A DNA stretch of 64,000 nt. It comes from Haliea sp963974125. Its GTDB lineage: Bacteria > Pseudomonadota > Gammaproteobacteria > Pseudomonadales > Halieaceae. Positions 51,789 through 60,488 of this stretch are shown here, one piece after another. The notes beneath the pieces are model-generated. The model was not told where the DNA came from. It did not search any database and saw only the letters and a program-made list of their open reading frames with translations. The DNA lies in the NCBI GenBank assembly GCA_963974125.1, contig CAXBCH010000002.1, positions 62,001 through 126,000 on the forward strand, in the 5' to 3' direction. The translations under genes were made by a program, and so were the position numbers. Every line of letters starts with the position of its first letter. Within the stretch, counting starts at the first letter, position 1.

Positions 51789-53601
51789 GGTCCCCGCCCG
51801 CGGTGGCAGCGACTGGCACCTGTACCGGCGCCTGCTGCGCTACGTGCTGCCCTACTGGTATCTGTTTGCCCTGAGCATCGCCGGCTACGTCCTGTACTCG
51901 CTCGGCAACGTCCTGCTGGCGGACCTGATGCAGTTCCTGCTGGACTCTCTGAACGGGTCCGCAGAAGCCGCCAACGGCCTGGTAGCGGGCGCCGCCTACA
52001 AACTGCTTGACGCGGGCGACATGACCGCACTGGAATTCGCCCGCATTGGCGTGCCGGTGGCGATGGTAGTGCTGGCATTTACCCGCGCCATGGGTTATTT
52101 CGCCGGCAGTTATTTCATGAACCATGTCGCTCGCAACCTGGTGCACGAATTGCGCCGGGAGCTGTTCAACAAGATGCTGCTCGCCCCCAGCAGCTACTAT
52201 GACAGTCACAGCCAGGGCGTACTGATCTCCAAGATCACCTTCAATGTGGAGCAGGTCACCGGCGCTGCCACCAAGGCACTCAAGGTCGTGGTGGGGGAGG
52301 GCCTGACCGTCATCGGCCTGCTCAGCTATCTGTTCTACCTGAACTGGCGCCTGAGCCTGATTTTCATCCTGGTGGCGCCGTGTATCGCGCTGGTGGTGTC
52401 GGTGGTCGGCAAGCATTTCCGGCGCTACAGCCGGCGCATCCAGGATTCCATGGGCGATGTCACCCAGGTCTCCAATGAGAGCATCGGCGGTTACAAGGAG
52501 GTGCGCCTGTTCGGTGGCCAGCGGCAGCAGGGCGATCGCTTTGAATTCGCCAGCGCCTACAATCGCAACCAGAGCCTGAAACTGGCGCTGGTGGATGCCC
52601 TCAGCACCCCGGTGATACAGACCATGCTGGCGGTGGCCCTGGGCGCCATGGTGTGGTTTGCCCTGAGCCCCGACATTTTGAGCGGCTTCAGTGCCGGCTC
52701 CCTGGTCGCGTTCCTGACCGCGGCGGGGCTGTTGGGCAAGCCCATCCGCCAGGTCAGCAGCGTCCAGAGCGTGATCCAGCGCGGGCTGGCGGCGGCGGAG
52801 GATATTTTCGCCCAGCTGGATCTCGAGGACGAACCCGATACCGGCACTCACAGCGTGAACCGGGCGCGGGGCGACATTGCCTTCGAGCAGCTCAGTTTCG
52901 CCTACCCGGGTAGCGACCAGAACGTTCTGCGGAACATCAATTTCAGCATCAAGGCCGGCGAGTCCGTGGCCCTGGTGGGGCGCTCGGGCAGCGGCAAGAG
53001 CACCCTGATCCAGTTGCTGGCGCGGTTCTATCCGGTGCAGCAGGGCCGCATCACCCTGGACGGCGTACCGATTGCCGACTACCGGCTGGGCAACCTGCGG
53101 CGCCAGCTGGCGATGGTCTCCCAGAATGTGACGCTCTTCAACGATACCGTGTTCAACAATATCGCCTACGGCGACCTCGCCGGTGCCAGTCGCGAGGCGG
53201 TGACCGCCGCCTGCGAATCCGCGCATGCCATGGAGTTCATCGACCAGTTGCCCGCGGGCCTGGACACGGTCCTCGGCGACGATGGCTCCGGCCTCAGCGG
53301 CGGCCAGCGCCAGCGCCTGGCCATAGCCCGGGCAATCCTCAAGGACGCACCGGTTCTGATTCTCGACGAGGCCACCTCGGCCCTGGACAACGAGTCCGAG
53401 CACCGTATCCAGCGCGCCCTGGATACCATCATGCAGAACCGCACCTCGATCGTGATTGCCCACCGCCTGTCCACCGTGGAGCGCGCCGACCGCATCGTGG
53501 TGATGGATGCCGGAGAGATCATCGCCAGCGGCAGCCACGCCGAGTTGCTGGCCCAGGACGGTCTCTACGCCCAGCTTTATCGCCAGGAATTCAGTGACTG
53601 A
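51781..53601 (+). CDS. msbA: Lipid A flippase MsbA
   Basis: 606 residues. Six-TM exporter domain, then ABC domain with Walker A GRSGSGKSTLI, signature LSGGQRQRLAIARA, Walker B VLILDEATSALD and an H-loop (IVIAHRLSTVERA). It flips core-lipid A across the inner membrane. GTG 51781 lies in the GTGACTGA overlap with exbD, and the same eight bases recur at its own junction with lpxK. Confidence 0.93.
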   Translation: MTEVPARGGSDWHLYRRLLRYVLPYWYLFALSIAGYVLYSLGNVLLADLMQFLLDSLNGSAEAANGLVAGAAYKLLDAGDMTALEFARIGVPVAMVVLAFTRAMGYFAGSYFMNHVARNLVHELRRELFNKMLLAPSSYYDSHSQGVLISKITFNVEQVTGAATKALKVVVGEGLTVIGLLSYLFYLNWRLSLIFILVAPCIALVVSVVGKHFRRYSRRIQDSMGDVTQVSNESIGGYKEVRLFGGQRQQGDRFEFASAYNRNQSLKLALVDALSTPVIQTMLAVALGAMVWFALSPDILSGFSAGSLVAFLTAAGLLGKPIRQVSSVQSVIQRGLAAAEDIFAQLDLEDEPDTGTHSVNRARGDIAFEQLSFAYPGSDQNVLRNINFSIKAGESVALVGRSGSGKSTLIQLLARFYPVQQGRITLDGVPIADYRLGNLRRQLAMVSQNVTLFNDTVFNNIAYGDLAGASREAVTAACESAHAMEFIDQLPAGLDTVLGDDGSGLSGGQRQRLAIARAILKDAPVLILDEATSALDNESEHRIQRALDTIMQNRTSIVIAHRLSTVERADRIVVMDAGEIIASGSHAELLAQDGLYAQLYRQEFSD

Positions 53602-54598
53602 GCAGACTGCCGAGCCTGCGCTGGTCAGGGCCTGGTATGCGGGAGCCGCCTGGTTGTGGTTGCTGCGGCCACTGGAACTGCTCTACCGGCTGCTGACATG
53701 GCTGCGCCGCCAGGCCTTCCGCGTCGGCCTTTGCACTGTCTACAGGGCACCCGTACCCGTGGTGGTGGTGGGCAACATTACCGTCGGCGGCACCGGCAAG
53801 ACCCCGGTGGTGATTGCGCTGGTGGAGGCCCTCCAGGCCAGAGGTCTGCGCCCCGGTGTCGTCAGCCGCGGTTATGGCGCAGCCAGCGGTGCCACTTTTC
53901 CGCACCGGGTCGGCGCCACCAGCCGTGCCGAGGACTGCGGCGACGAACCCCTGCTGATCTACCAGCGCACCGGCGTGCCCTGTGTGGTTGCGCCCGACCG
54001 GCCCGCGGCGGTGCGGGCCCTGCTGGCGGCCGCGCCCGTGGACCTGGTGCTCTGCGATGACGGCCTGCAGCACTATGCCCTGGCGCGGGATTTCGAGATT
54101 GCGCTGCTGGACGCGCAGCGTCTGCTGGGCAACGGCTTCTGCCTGCCCGCGGGGCCGCTGCGCGAGCCCGCAGCGCGCTTGCGCGCAGTGGACTGGATCC
54201 TGTACCGGGGCGGCAACGAGCCGGGCACCCGCGTCGACTATGTCACCGACGGCCTGCTGCCCCTGCTGGACCACGGTAGGGCACCGCCGCCGGCGCAGGG
54301 AGCCGCCGTCCACGCCATTGCCGGCATCGGCCAGCCGGGGCAATTCTTCGCCAGCCTGGAGGCAATGGGCTACCAGGTCACGGGGCAGGGTTTTGCCGAC
54401 CACCACGCCTTTGTCGCCGACGACTTTGCCGGGCTCGGCGAGCGACCGCTTATCATGACCGAGAAAGACGCGGTAAAATGTCGCGCCCTCGCCGGTCAGG
54501 GTGGCGTGGGGGACAACCTGTGGTACCTGAAAATCAGCGCCCGGCTGCCCGCGGCCCTGGTGAACAGGGTCGCCGCCCTGGCCCGGCCCGAGCCCTGA
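53594..54598 (+). CDS. lpxK: Tetraacyldisaccharide 4'-kinase
   Basis: 334 residues. Adds the 4'-phosphate of lipid A. Walker A GNITVGGTGKTP (~56-67), then SRGYGA, CDDGLQHYALARD and the C-terminal ADHHAFVADD and MTEKDAVKC. One N-terminal membrane-associated helix. The start is in a GTGACTGA overlap with msbA. Only 14 bases separate it from kdsB, so the small Trm112-like protein found between them in many relatives is missing. Confidence 0.94.
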   Translation: MTEQTAEPALVRAWYAGAAWLWLLRPLELLYRLLTWLRRQAFRVGLCTVYRAPVPVVVVGNITVGGTGKTPVVIALVEALQARGLRPGVVSRGYGAASGATFPHRVGATSRAEDCGDEPLLIYQRTGVPCVVAPDRPAAVRALLAAAPVDLVLCDDGLQHYALARDFEIALLDAQRLLGNGFCLPAGPLREPAARLRAVDWILYRGGNEPGTRVDYVTDGLLPLLDHGRAPPPAQGAAVHAIAGIGQPGQFFASLEAMGYQVTGQGFADHHAFVADDFAGLGERPLIMTEKDAVKCRALAGQGGVGDNLWYLKISARLPAALVNRVAALARPEP

Positions 54599-54612
54599 AC
54601 CCCGGAATCCAT

Positions 54613-55383
54613 ATGTCATTTACCGTTGTTATTCCCGCTCGCCACGCTTCCACCCGCCTGCCCGGCAAACCCCTGCTGGACATCGCCGGCCGGCCGATGA
54701 TCGAGCGGGTCTGGCGGCGGGCCCGGCAGAGCGATGCCGGGCAGGTTCTGATCGCCACTGATGATGCGCGGATACGGGACGTGGCGGAGGGGTTTGGTGC
54801 CGAGGTCTGCATGACCGATCCCGCGCATCCCTCCGGCACCGACCGGCTGCAGGAAGTCGCTCGCCTGCTGGCACTGGATGATGACGCCATCCTGGTCAAC
54901 GTGCAGGGCGATGAACCCCTGATTCCCCCGGCGGTAATCAACCAGGTGGCGGCCAACCTGGCGGCCAATCCGGACTGCGGCGTGGCAACCCTGTGCGTAC
55001 CCATCCGCGAGCGCCACGAACTGCACAACCCGAACGTGGTCAAGGTGGTTTTCGATGCCCGCGGCATTGCCCTGTATTTCAGCCGCGCCGCCATACCCTG
55101 GGCCCGGGACAGCTTCGCCGCAGACCCCGAAGCCATGCCCGAGGGCGACTACTGGTATCGTCACATTGGCATCTATGCCTACCGCGCAGGATTCCTGCGC
55201 CGCTATGTCAGCTGGCCGCCAGCGCCACTGGAGCGGCTGGAGCAACTGGAGCAGCTGCGGGCGCTGTACCACGACGTTGCCATCCACGTCGCTCCCGCCG
55301 TCGTGCCCGTGCCCGGCGGGGTGGATACCGCTGCTGACCTCGTCGCAATCAATGCCCTGCTGGCGGAGGGCGAGCATGACTGA
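54613..55383 (+). CDS. kdsB: CMP-Kdo synthetase
   Basis: 256 residues. Activates Kdo with CTP for LPS inner core. Motifs: VIPARHASTRLPGKPL, ATDDARI, VNVQGDEPLIPP and YWYRHIGIYAYR. The ATG follows lpxK closely. Its end overlaps the phosphatase gene in ATGACTGA. Confidence 0.96.
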   Translation: MSFTVVIPARHASTRLPGKPLLDIAGRPMIERVWRRARQSDAGQVLIATDDARIRDVAEGFGAEVCMTDPAHPSGTDRLQEVARLLALDDDAILVNVQGDEPLIPPAVINQVAANLAANPDCGVATLCVPIRERHELHNPNVVKVVFDARGIALYFSRAAIPWARDSFAADPEAMPEGDYWYRHIGIYAYRAGFLRRYVSWPPAPLERLEQLEQLRALYHDVAIHVAPAVVPVPGGVDTAADLVAINALLAEGEHD

Positions 55384-55864
55384 TGCTGTTACCCGTGTGC
55401 TGTTCGTCTGCCTCGGCAACATCTGTCGCTCACCCACCGCCGACGCCGTGTTGCGCCTGCGGGTACAGGAACGCGGCCTGGGCGAGCGTATCCGGGTGGA
55501 CTCCTGCGGCACTGCCGGCTGGCATGTGGGCAAGCCGCCGGACCCGCGCAGTGTCGCGGCGGCGCGGGAGCGCGGCTACGATCTCAGCCCGCTGCGAGCG
55601 CGTCAGCTTTGCTGGGAGGATTATTTCGACTTCGACTACATGCTGGCGATGGATGAGAGCAATCTCGAGGTCCTGCGCCGGGAAGCGCCGCTGGACTACG
55701 CCGGGCATATCGGCCTGCTGCTGGACTTCGCGCCGCAGGCGCCCGAGCGCGAAGTCCCGGACCCCTACTACGGAGATGGCGGCGGCTTTGTCCGGGTGCT
55801 GGAGCTGGTGGAGGCTGCCAGCGAGGGATTGCTGGCAGAGATTGGACGCCGTGAGCGGAGTTGA
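55376..55864 (+). CDS. Low-molecular-weight protein-tyrosine phosphatase
   Basis: 162 residues. The catalytic P-loop is VCLGNICRSPT with nucleophile C12 and R18; the general acid Asp is in VPDPYYG near the C-terminus. In many bacteria such enzymes (Wzb/PtpA type) act on BY-kinases of EPS export; no such kinase is in the window. The kdsB-phosphatase-murB order occurs in Pseudomonas too. Overlaps murB by 14 bases. Confidence 0.93.
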   Translation: MTDAVTRVLFVCLGNICRSPTADAVLRLRVQERGLGERIRVDSCGTAGWHVGKPPDPRSVAAARERGYDLSPLRARQLCWEDYFDFDYMLAMDESNLEVLRREAPLDYAGHIGLLLDFAPQAPEREVPDPYYGDGGGFVRVLELVEAASEGLLAEIGRRERS

Positions 55865-56879
55865 AATTGCGCCCCGGCCGCGCAACACCCTGCGGCTGCA
55901 CTCCAGCCCCCGCGCCCTGCGCTGCGTCACCAGCACCGCGGAGCTGGAGCGGGCCCTGCACTGGGCGCACAGCCACGAACTCGGCGTAGTGCCGCTGGGG
56001 GAGGGCAGCAATGTCGTTCTGCTGCCGAAGATCGATGCCCTGGTGCTGCAGGTCCAGCTTACCGGTCGCGAGCTGTTGCAGCGGGACGACGAGCAGGTGC
56101 TGCTGCGCGTCGGGGCGGGCGAGAACTGGCACGCGCTGGTGGCCTGGGCAGTGGCGGAAGGCTACTGCGGGCTGGAGAACCTGGCCCTGATCCCTGGCAC
56201 GATGGGGGCCGCCCCGGTGCAGAATATCGGTGCCTATGGGCGTGAGCTGGGGCCCTTCGTTGCTGCCGTCCACGCCCTGCGCTGCGCGGATGCCAGCCCG
56301 CTGCGCCTGAGCCAGGCGGACTGCCGCTTTGGCTACCGCGACAGCGTGTTCAAGCAGGGGCTGCGCGACCAGGTCGTGATCACCCACGTGGATCTGCGAC
56401 TACCCCTGCGGGCCACGCCCGACACGAGCTACCCCGGCCTGCGGGAAGCCCTTGAGCAGCGTGGCGATGCGGATTCGCCGACACCGCAGGCGGTATTCGA
56501 CGCGGTGGTAGCCCTGCGCCGGGCCAAACTTCCGGACCCGGCCCGGGAGCCCAATGTCGGCAGTTTCTTCAAGAACCCGGTGCTGCCCCGGGCCCAGGCG
56601 GAAGCCCTGTGCGCTGCATATCCCGAGCTGCCGCTGTATCCGGCCGGCCCCGGACACCGCAAGCTCCCCGCGGCCTGGCTGATCGAGCGCGCCGGCTGGA
56701 AGGGCCGCCGCCGCGGCGCTGTCGGCGTGCATCCGGGCCACGCCCTGGTGCTGGTAAACTACGGCGCCGACGATGGCAGCGAGCTGCTGGGTCTGGCAGC
56801 TGACATCCAGGCTGACGTGCAGGCGAAATTTGCGGTCGCCCTGGAACTGGAACCGCGGGTCTACGGAGAACCGGCGTGA
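55851..56879 (+). CDS. murB: UDP-N-acetylenolpyruvoylglucosamine reductase
   Basis: 342 residues, type I MurB. Second committed step of peptidoglycan precursor synthesis. FAD-binding motifs VPLGEGSNVVLL and IPGTMGAAPVQNIGAYG are followed by FGYRDSVFK, NVGSFFKNPV (catalytic Ser) and RAGWKG. GTG 55851 gives the usual length. The stop overlaps the uvrC GTG (GTGA). Confidence 0.95.
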   Translation: MSGVEIAPRPRNTLRLHSSPRALRCVTSTAELERALHWAHSHELGVVPLGEGSNVVLLPKIDALVLQVQLTGRELLQRDDEQVLLRVGAGENWHALVAWAVAEGYCGLENLALIPGTMGAAPVQNIGAYGRELGPFVAAVHALRCADASPLRLSQADCRFGYRDSVFKQGLRDQVVITHVDLRLPLRATPDTSYPGLREALEQRGDADSPTPQAVFDAVVALRRAKLPDPAREPNVGSFFKNPVLPRAQAEALCAAYPELPLYPAGPGHRKLPAAWLIERAGWKGRRRGAVGVHPGHALVLVNYGADDGSELLGLAADIQADVQAKFAVALELEPRVYGEPA

Positions 56880-58711
56880 GCGGTTTCGATCAGGAAAGTT
56901 TCCTCAAGCAGCTGACCACCCGGCCGGGCGTCTACCAGATGTACGACGCCGAGGGCAAACTGCTCTACGTGGGCAAGGCCCGCAACCTGCGCGCCCGGGT
57001 CAGCAGCTATTTCCGCGCCAGCGGACTGACCACCAAGACCATGGCACTGGTGGCAAAGATCGCCGACATCCAGGTCACGGTGACCTCCACCGAGGTGGAT
57101 GCGCTGTTGCTGGAACACAACCTGATCAAGAGTCACCGGCCGCCCTACAACATCCTGCTGCGGGACGACAAATCCTATCCCTATATTTTCCTGTCCACCG
57201 AGGATGAATTTCCGCGCCTGAGCCTGCACCGGGGCGCCAAGCGCCGCAAGGGCACCTACTTCGGGCCCTACCCCAGCGCCTCGGCAGTGCGCGAATCCCT
57301 GCATTTCCTGCAGAAAGTGTTCCGGGTGCGCCAGTGCGAGGACAGTTTTTTCCGCAACCGCTCCCGACCCTGCCTGCAGCACCAGATCGGCCGCTGCACC
57401 GCGCCCTGTGTCGGCCTGGTCTCCGCGCAGGACTATGCGGAGCAGGTACAGCACACTGCCCTGTTCCTGGGCGGCAAGTCGCAGGAGCTGATGGTGCGGC
57501 TGGCGGACGACATGGAACAGGCGGCGGCGGCGCTGGAGTATGAAAAGGCGGCCGTGTATCGCGACCAGCTGAGCCAGCTGCAGCATGTCCAGGCCAGCCA
57601 GGGCATTGAAGGTGCCAGTGGCGAGCTGGACATCCTCGCCGCCACCGTCGAGGGCGGCCGCGCCTGCGTCCAGGTATTGTTCGTGCGCAATGCCCAGGTG
57701 CTGGGCAGCAAGACCTATTACCCGCCCTTGAAACTGGATGAAAGTAGCGCCGAGGTGCTGGCGGCGTTCCTGCCCCAGTTCTACCTGGCCGCGGCCCGCC
57801 CCATACCCGGCGAGATCATCGTCAATGAATTGCCCGAGGGCAGCGACAGCCTGGCCCGGGCGCTGACGACCCAGGCCGGGCGCAAGGTGGCGATCCGCTC
57901 GCGGGTACGGGATGCCCGGGCGCGCTGGCTGCAGCTGGCGCAGCAGACGGCGGAAACCAACCTGCGCTCGCACCTGGCGGGGCGCCAGTCCACCCTGGAG
58001 CGGCTGCAGGCCTTGCAGGCGCAACTCGGCTTGCCCCGGTTGCCGGAGCGCATGGAGTGTTTCGATATCAGCCACAGCTCCGGGGAGGCCACCGTCGCAT
58101 CCTGTGTGGTATTCGACCAGAACGGCCCGCGCAAATCCGACTACCGCCGTTTCAATATCGACGGGATCACCGCCGGCGATGACTACGCGGCCATGCAGCA
58201 GGCCCTGGAGCGGCGTTACAAGCGTCTGCAGACAGGGGAGGGCAGCTTGCCGGATATTCTCTTCATCGACGGTGGCAAGGGCCAGGTCGCCCAGGCCATG
58301 AGCGTACTGGCGGATTTGCAGCTCTCGGGAATCGAGGTGGTGGGGGTCGCCAAGGGTGTCACCCGCAAGGCGGGTTTCGAGACCCTGGTCCGCGGCCAGG
58401 GCGGTGCCGAGCAGCAACTGCGGGGCGACAATCCGGCCCTGCACCTGATCCAGGCGATTCGCGACGAGGCGCACCGCTTTGCCATCACCGGCCACCGCGC
58501 CCGCAGGGACAAGACTCGCACCCAATCCAGTCTGGAAGGTATCCCCGGTGTCGGGGCGAAGCGCCGGCGGGAGCTGCTGCGCCACTTCGGCAGCGCCGCC
58601 GGAGTCAGCAATGCCAACGTCGCCGAGCTGAAAAAAATCAGCGGGATCAGTGCAACGCTGGCGCAACAGATATACGATCACCTGCATGGCAGTGGCCCCC
58701 TGGAAGAGTAG
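56876..58711 (+). CDS. uvrC: UvrABC excinuclease subunit C
   Basis: 611 residues. The GIY-YIG nuclease domain opens it (TRPGVYQMYDAEGKLLYVGKA), then a Cys-containing region (CLQHQIGRCTAPCVG), a UvrB-interaction helix (~200-235), the RNase H-like C-terminal nuclease (MECFDISHSSGEATVAS) and helix-hairpin-helix repeats at the end (LEGIPGVGAKRRRELL). It makes both incisions in nucleotide excision repair. GTG start overlapping murB. Confidence 0.97.
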   Translation: MSGFDQESFLKQLTTRPGVYQMYDAEGKLLYVGKARNLRARVSSYFRASGLTTKTMALVAKIADIQVTVTSTEVDALLLEHNLIKSHRPPYNILLRDDKSYPYIFLSTEDEFPRLSLHRGAKRRKGTYFGPYPSASAVRESLHFLQKVFRVRQCEDSFFRNRSRPCLQHQIGRCTAPCVGLVSAQDYAEQVQHTALFLGGKSQELMVRLADDMEQAAAALEYEKAAVYRDQLSQLQHVQASQGIEGASGELDILAATVEGGRACVQVLFVRNAQVLGSKTYYPPLKLDESSAEVLAAFLPQFYLAAARPIPGEIIVNELPEGSDSLARALTTQAGRKVAIRSRVRDARARWLQLAQQTAETNLRSHLAGRQSTLERLQALQAQLGLPRLPERMECFDISHSSGEATVASCVVFDQNGPRKSDYRRFNIDGITAGDDYAAMQQALERRYKRLQTGEGSLPDILFIDGGKGQVAQAMSVLADLQLSGIEVVGVAKGVTRKAGFETLVRGQGGAEQQLRGDNPALHLIQAIRDEAHRFAITGHRARRDKTRTQSSLEGIPGVGAKRRRELLRHFGSAAGVSNANVAELKKISGISATLAQQIYDHLHGSGPLEE

Positions 58712-58725
58712 CCCCGGATTTGAGC

Positions 58726-59298
58726 ATGAACATACCCAACGCGCTGACCATCATGCGCATCCTGTTGATCCCGGTCTTGGTGGTCGTGTTCTACATGCCG
58801 TTCCAGCATCACCTGCTGGTCGCCGCGGGCATTTTCACCGTGGCGGCGGTCACTGACTGGCTGGATGGCTATCTGGCCCGGCGCCTGGGGCAGATGACCA
58901 AGTTTGGCGCCTTTCTCGACCCGGTGGCGGACAAGCTGATGGTTGCGGTGGCGCTGGTGCTGCTGGTGGAGCGCCACGACGCCATGCTGCTGACCCTCGC
59001 CGCCAGCGTCATCATCGGCCGCGAAATCGTGGTCTCCGCCCTGCGGGAATGGATGGCCGAGCTGGGCCAGCGCACCTCCGTGGCCGTGTCCTACATCGGC
59101 AAGGTCAAGACCGCATTCCAGATGATCGCCATCATCGGCCTGCTGGCCATCGACCCGGTACGCGATGAAAGCTGGCTGCTGGCGCTGTGCTACCTGATGC
59201 TCTACGCAGCCGCCGTACTGACCCTCTGGTCCATGGTCATCTACCTGCGGGCCGCCGCGGAAGTCATGAAATCGCAGGACGACGACCGTTCTCCTTGA
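58726..59298 (+). CDS. pgsA: CDP-diacylglycerol-glycerol-3-phosphate 3-phosphatidyltransferase
   Basis: 190 residues, four or more membrane segments. The CDP-alcohol phosphotransferase motif D-G-x2-A-R-x8-G-x3-D-x3-D is complete in DGYLARRLGQMTKFGAFLD plus PVAD. It makes phosphatidylglycerol phosphate. ATG 58726 (MNIPNALTIMRI) fits the family; TTG 58720 is in frame. uvrC-pgsA-tRNAGly-tRNACys is a classic gammaproteobacterial order. Confidence 0.94.
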   Translation: MNIPNALTIMRILLIPVLVVVFYMPFQHHLLVAAGIFTVAAVTDWLDGYLARRLGQMTKFGAFLDPVADKLMVAVALVLLVERHDAMLLTLAASVIIGREIVVSALREWMAELGQRTSVAVSYIGKVKTAFQMIAIIGLLAIDPVRDESWLLALCYLMLYAAAVLTLWSMVIYLRAAAEVMKSQDDDRSP

Positions 59299-59364
59299 CA
59301 GGGGCCGCACAACTCATAGAATAGGCGCCCTCACGCGTACAGCACTGCTGGGCATGCGAGAACT

Positions 59365-59434
59365 GCGGGAATAGCTCAGTTGGTAGAGCGCAACCTTGCC
59401 AAGGTTGAGGCGGGGCGCGCAGCCTCGCCGGTTC
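59365..59434 (+). pseudogene. Degraded duplicate of tRNA-Gly
   Basis: The first 46 bases (59365-59410) are identical to the intact tRNA-Gly 106 bases downstream, including acceptor 5' strand, D arm and GCC anticodon arm. Then 14 foreign bases interrupt it, TCGCCGGTTC of the T arm reappears (59425-59434), and the 3' acceptor strand is absent. It cannot fold as a tRNA. Confidence 0.8.
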
Positions 59435-59470
59435 CGGCGACCGGCGCGGCAGTGGTAACGAAGTGACAAT

Positions 59471-59546
59471 GCGGGAATAGCTCAGTTGGTAGAGCGCAAC
59501 CTTGCCAAGGTTGAGGTCGCCGGTTCGAACCCGGTTTCCCGCTCCA
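59471..59546 (+). tRNA. tRNA-Gly (GCC anticodon)
   Basis: 76 bases including encoded CCA. Acceptor GCGGGAA pairs with TTCCCGC, D arm GCTC...GAGC, anticodon loop CTTGCCAAG, T arm CCGGTTCGAACCCGG. Very close to E. coli glyW, which occupies the same place after pgsA. Confidence 0.97.
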
Positions 59547-59562
59547 TTCCAAAAGTTTCAAA

Positions 59563-59636
59563 GGCTCGGTGGCAGAGTGGTTATGCAGCGGATTGCAAAT
59601 CCGTCAACGCCGGTTCGATTCCGACCCGAGCCTCCA
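59563..59636 (+). tRNA. tRNA-Cys (GCA anticodon)
   Basis: 74 bases including CCA. Acceptor GGCTCGG pairs with CCGAGCC, anticodon loop ATTGCAAAT with GCA, T loop TTCGATT. Follows tRNA-Gly by 16 bases, as glyW-cysT in E. coli; the tRNA-Leu that often comes third is missing. Confidence 0.96.
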
Positions 59637-59650
59637 TCTTTAAAAAAATA

Positions 59651-59791
59651 ACTCCCCGACAAGGCTCAGCGCTGTCAACGCCGGCCGGGACGCCGGACCG
59701 TCGATTCCGACCCGAGCCTCCATCTTCAAAGTAACTCTCCGCAAGACTCGGCGCTGTCGATGCCGGACCGTCGATTCCGACCCGGGGCGCC
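59651..59791 (+). repeat. Two decayed tandem copies of the tRNA-Cys 3' end
   Basis: Copy A (59651-59733) holds TCGATTCCGACCCGAGCCTC continuing to 59726, a 26-base exact match to tRNA-Cys bases and flank 59615-59640. Copy B (59734-59791) repeats copy A with substitutions and a 12-base deletion, keeping TCGATTCCGACCC. Such 3'-end copies resemble attachment-site scars of elements that integrate in tRNA genes, or serial slippage duplications. Confidence 0.7.
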
Positions 59792-59807
59792 ACGAATCCG
59801 GGGCAGC

Positions 59808-60101
59808 TTAGAGTTCGGAGAAATGTCTCAATGGTTCCATCTGCTGATGGAGTATCCTGATGACTAGAATATCGTGCTCACGCCGACGGTAAAAAATGGC
59901 GTGACGCTGGTGATCGTGACGGCGGACCCCAACTGCGATCTCCTGGCACTCATACCCCATGAGCGGAGAGCTGGACAGAAGACGAAAGGTGCTCTCCAGG
60001 TCATCGGTATAGGCGTCGGCCTGACGAGCATCAAAGTGGAGCAATGTATATTCGTAAATCGCTTCGAAGTCCTCTGCCGCTAGCCTGGAAAGCTTATACA
60101 A
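59808..60101 (-). CDS. ParE/RelE-superfamily toxin
   Basis: 97 residues. ParE-like: YKLSRLAAEDFEAIYEYTLLHFD at the start and HAIFYRRREHDILVIRILHQQMEP at the end, the usual length of the family. ParE toxins inhibit gyrase. It starts with TTG inside the antitoxin stop (TTGTATAA, eight-base overlap), so it is made only after the antitoxin. Base composition is less G+C-rich than neighbours, suggesting transfer. Confidence 0.88.
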   Translation of the reverse strand: MYKLSRLAAEDFEAIYEYTLLHFDARQADAYTDDLESTFRLLSSSPLMGYECQEIAVGVRRHDHQRHAIFYRRREHDILVIRILHQQMEPLRHFSEL

Positions 60102-60336
60102 GGTGCTTCTGCTTCACTTGCGCGGCAATGTCGCGCAGAGACAAGTCACTTTCCCCACTGCGTTCCCCAGCTTCTACAGCACTTCTCAGTGCTGCCGTTT
60201 GGTTTTCCTGGCGTTCGAGCAACCGCAAGGCTGAACGCACGACTTCACTGGTTGAGCCGTAGCGTCCAGACTCAATCATTTTCCCCACAAAGTCGTCTAG
60301 TTGTGAACCGATAGTGACGCTCGTCGTTCTGGGCAT
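60094..60336 (-). CDS. ParD-like antitoxin (ribbon-helix-helix)
   Basis: 80 residues. The ribbon-helix-helix N-terminus (RTTSVTIGSQLDDFVGKMI, then GRYGSTSEVVRSALRLLE) binds DNA; the C-terminus (ESDLSLRDIAAQVKQKHLV) should wrap the toxin. ATG 60336 is the family-consistent start. A palindrome 15 bases upstream is the probable operator. Confidence 0.9.
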   Translation of the reverse strand: MPRTTSVTIGSQLDDFVGKMIESGRYGSTSEVVRSALRLLERQENQTAALRSAVEAGERSGESDLSLRDIAAQVKQKHLV

Positions 60337-60350
60337 GGCCCGGCCCCCTG

Positions 60351-60367
60351 TGTGAATAGTTAACACA
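60351..60367 (-). promoter_or_regulatory. Probable ParD operator
   Basis: TGTGAATAGTTAACACA is an imperfect palindrome (TGTG/CACA arms) just upstream of the antitoxin gene, in the place expected for autoregulation by the toxin-antitoxin complex. Confidence 0.4.
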
Positions 60368-60488
60368 AGTTTAGCATCCCGGAGGCACGCGTCAACGGGA
60401 TGAGTCGCGTACAAATATAGAAAGCGACGACAACTTGCAGAAGCACGTTGAGATCAAATTTTTCCGGGACCACATCGATGGATTTACG

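Noticed and set aside
55376..55864. Phosphotyrosine phosphatase as part of a local EPS kinase pair
   Set aside because: No Wzc-like kinase or EPS export gene lies nearby; the gene belongs to the kdsB-murB operon.
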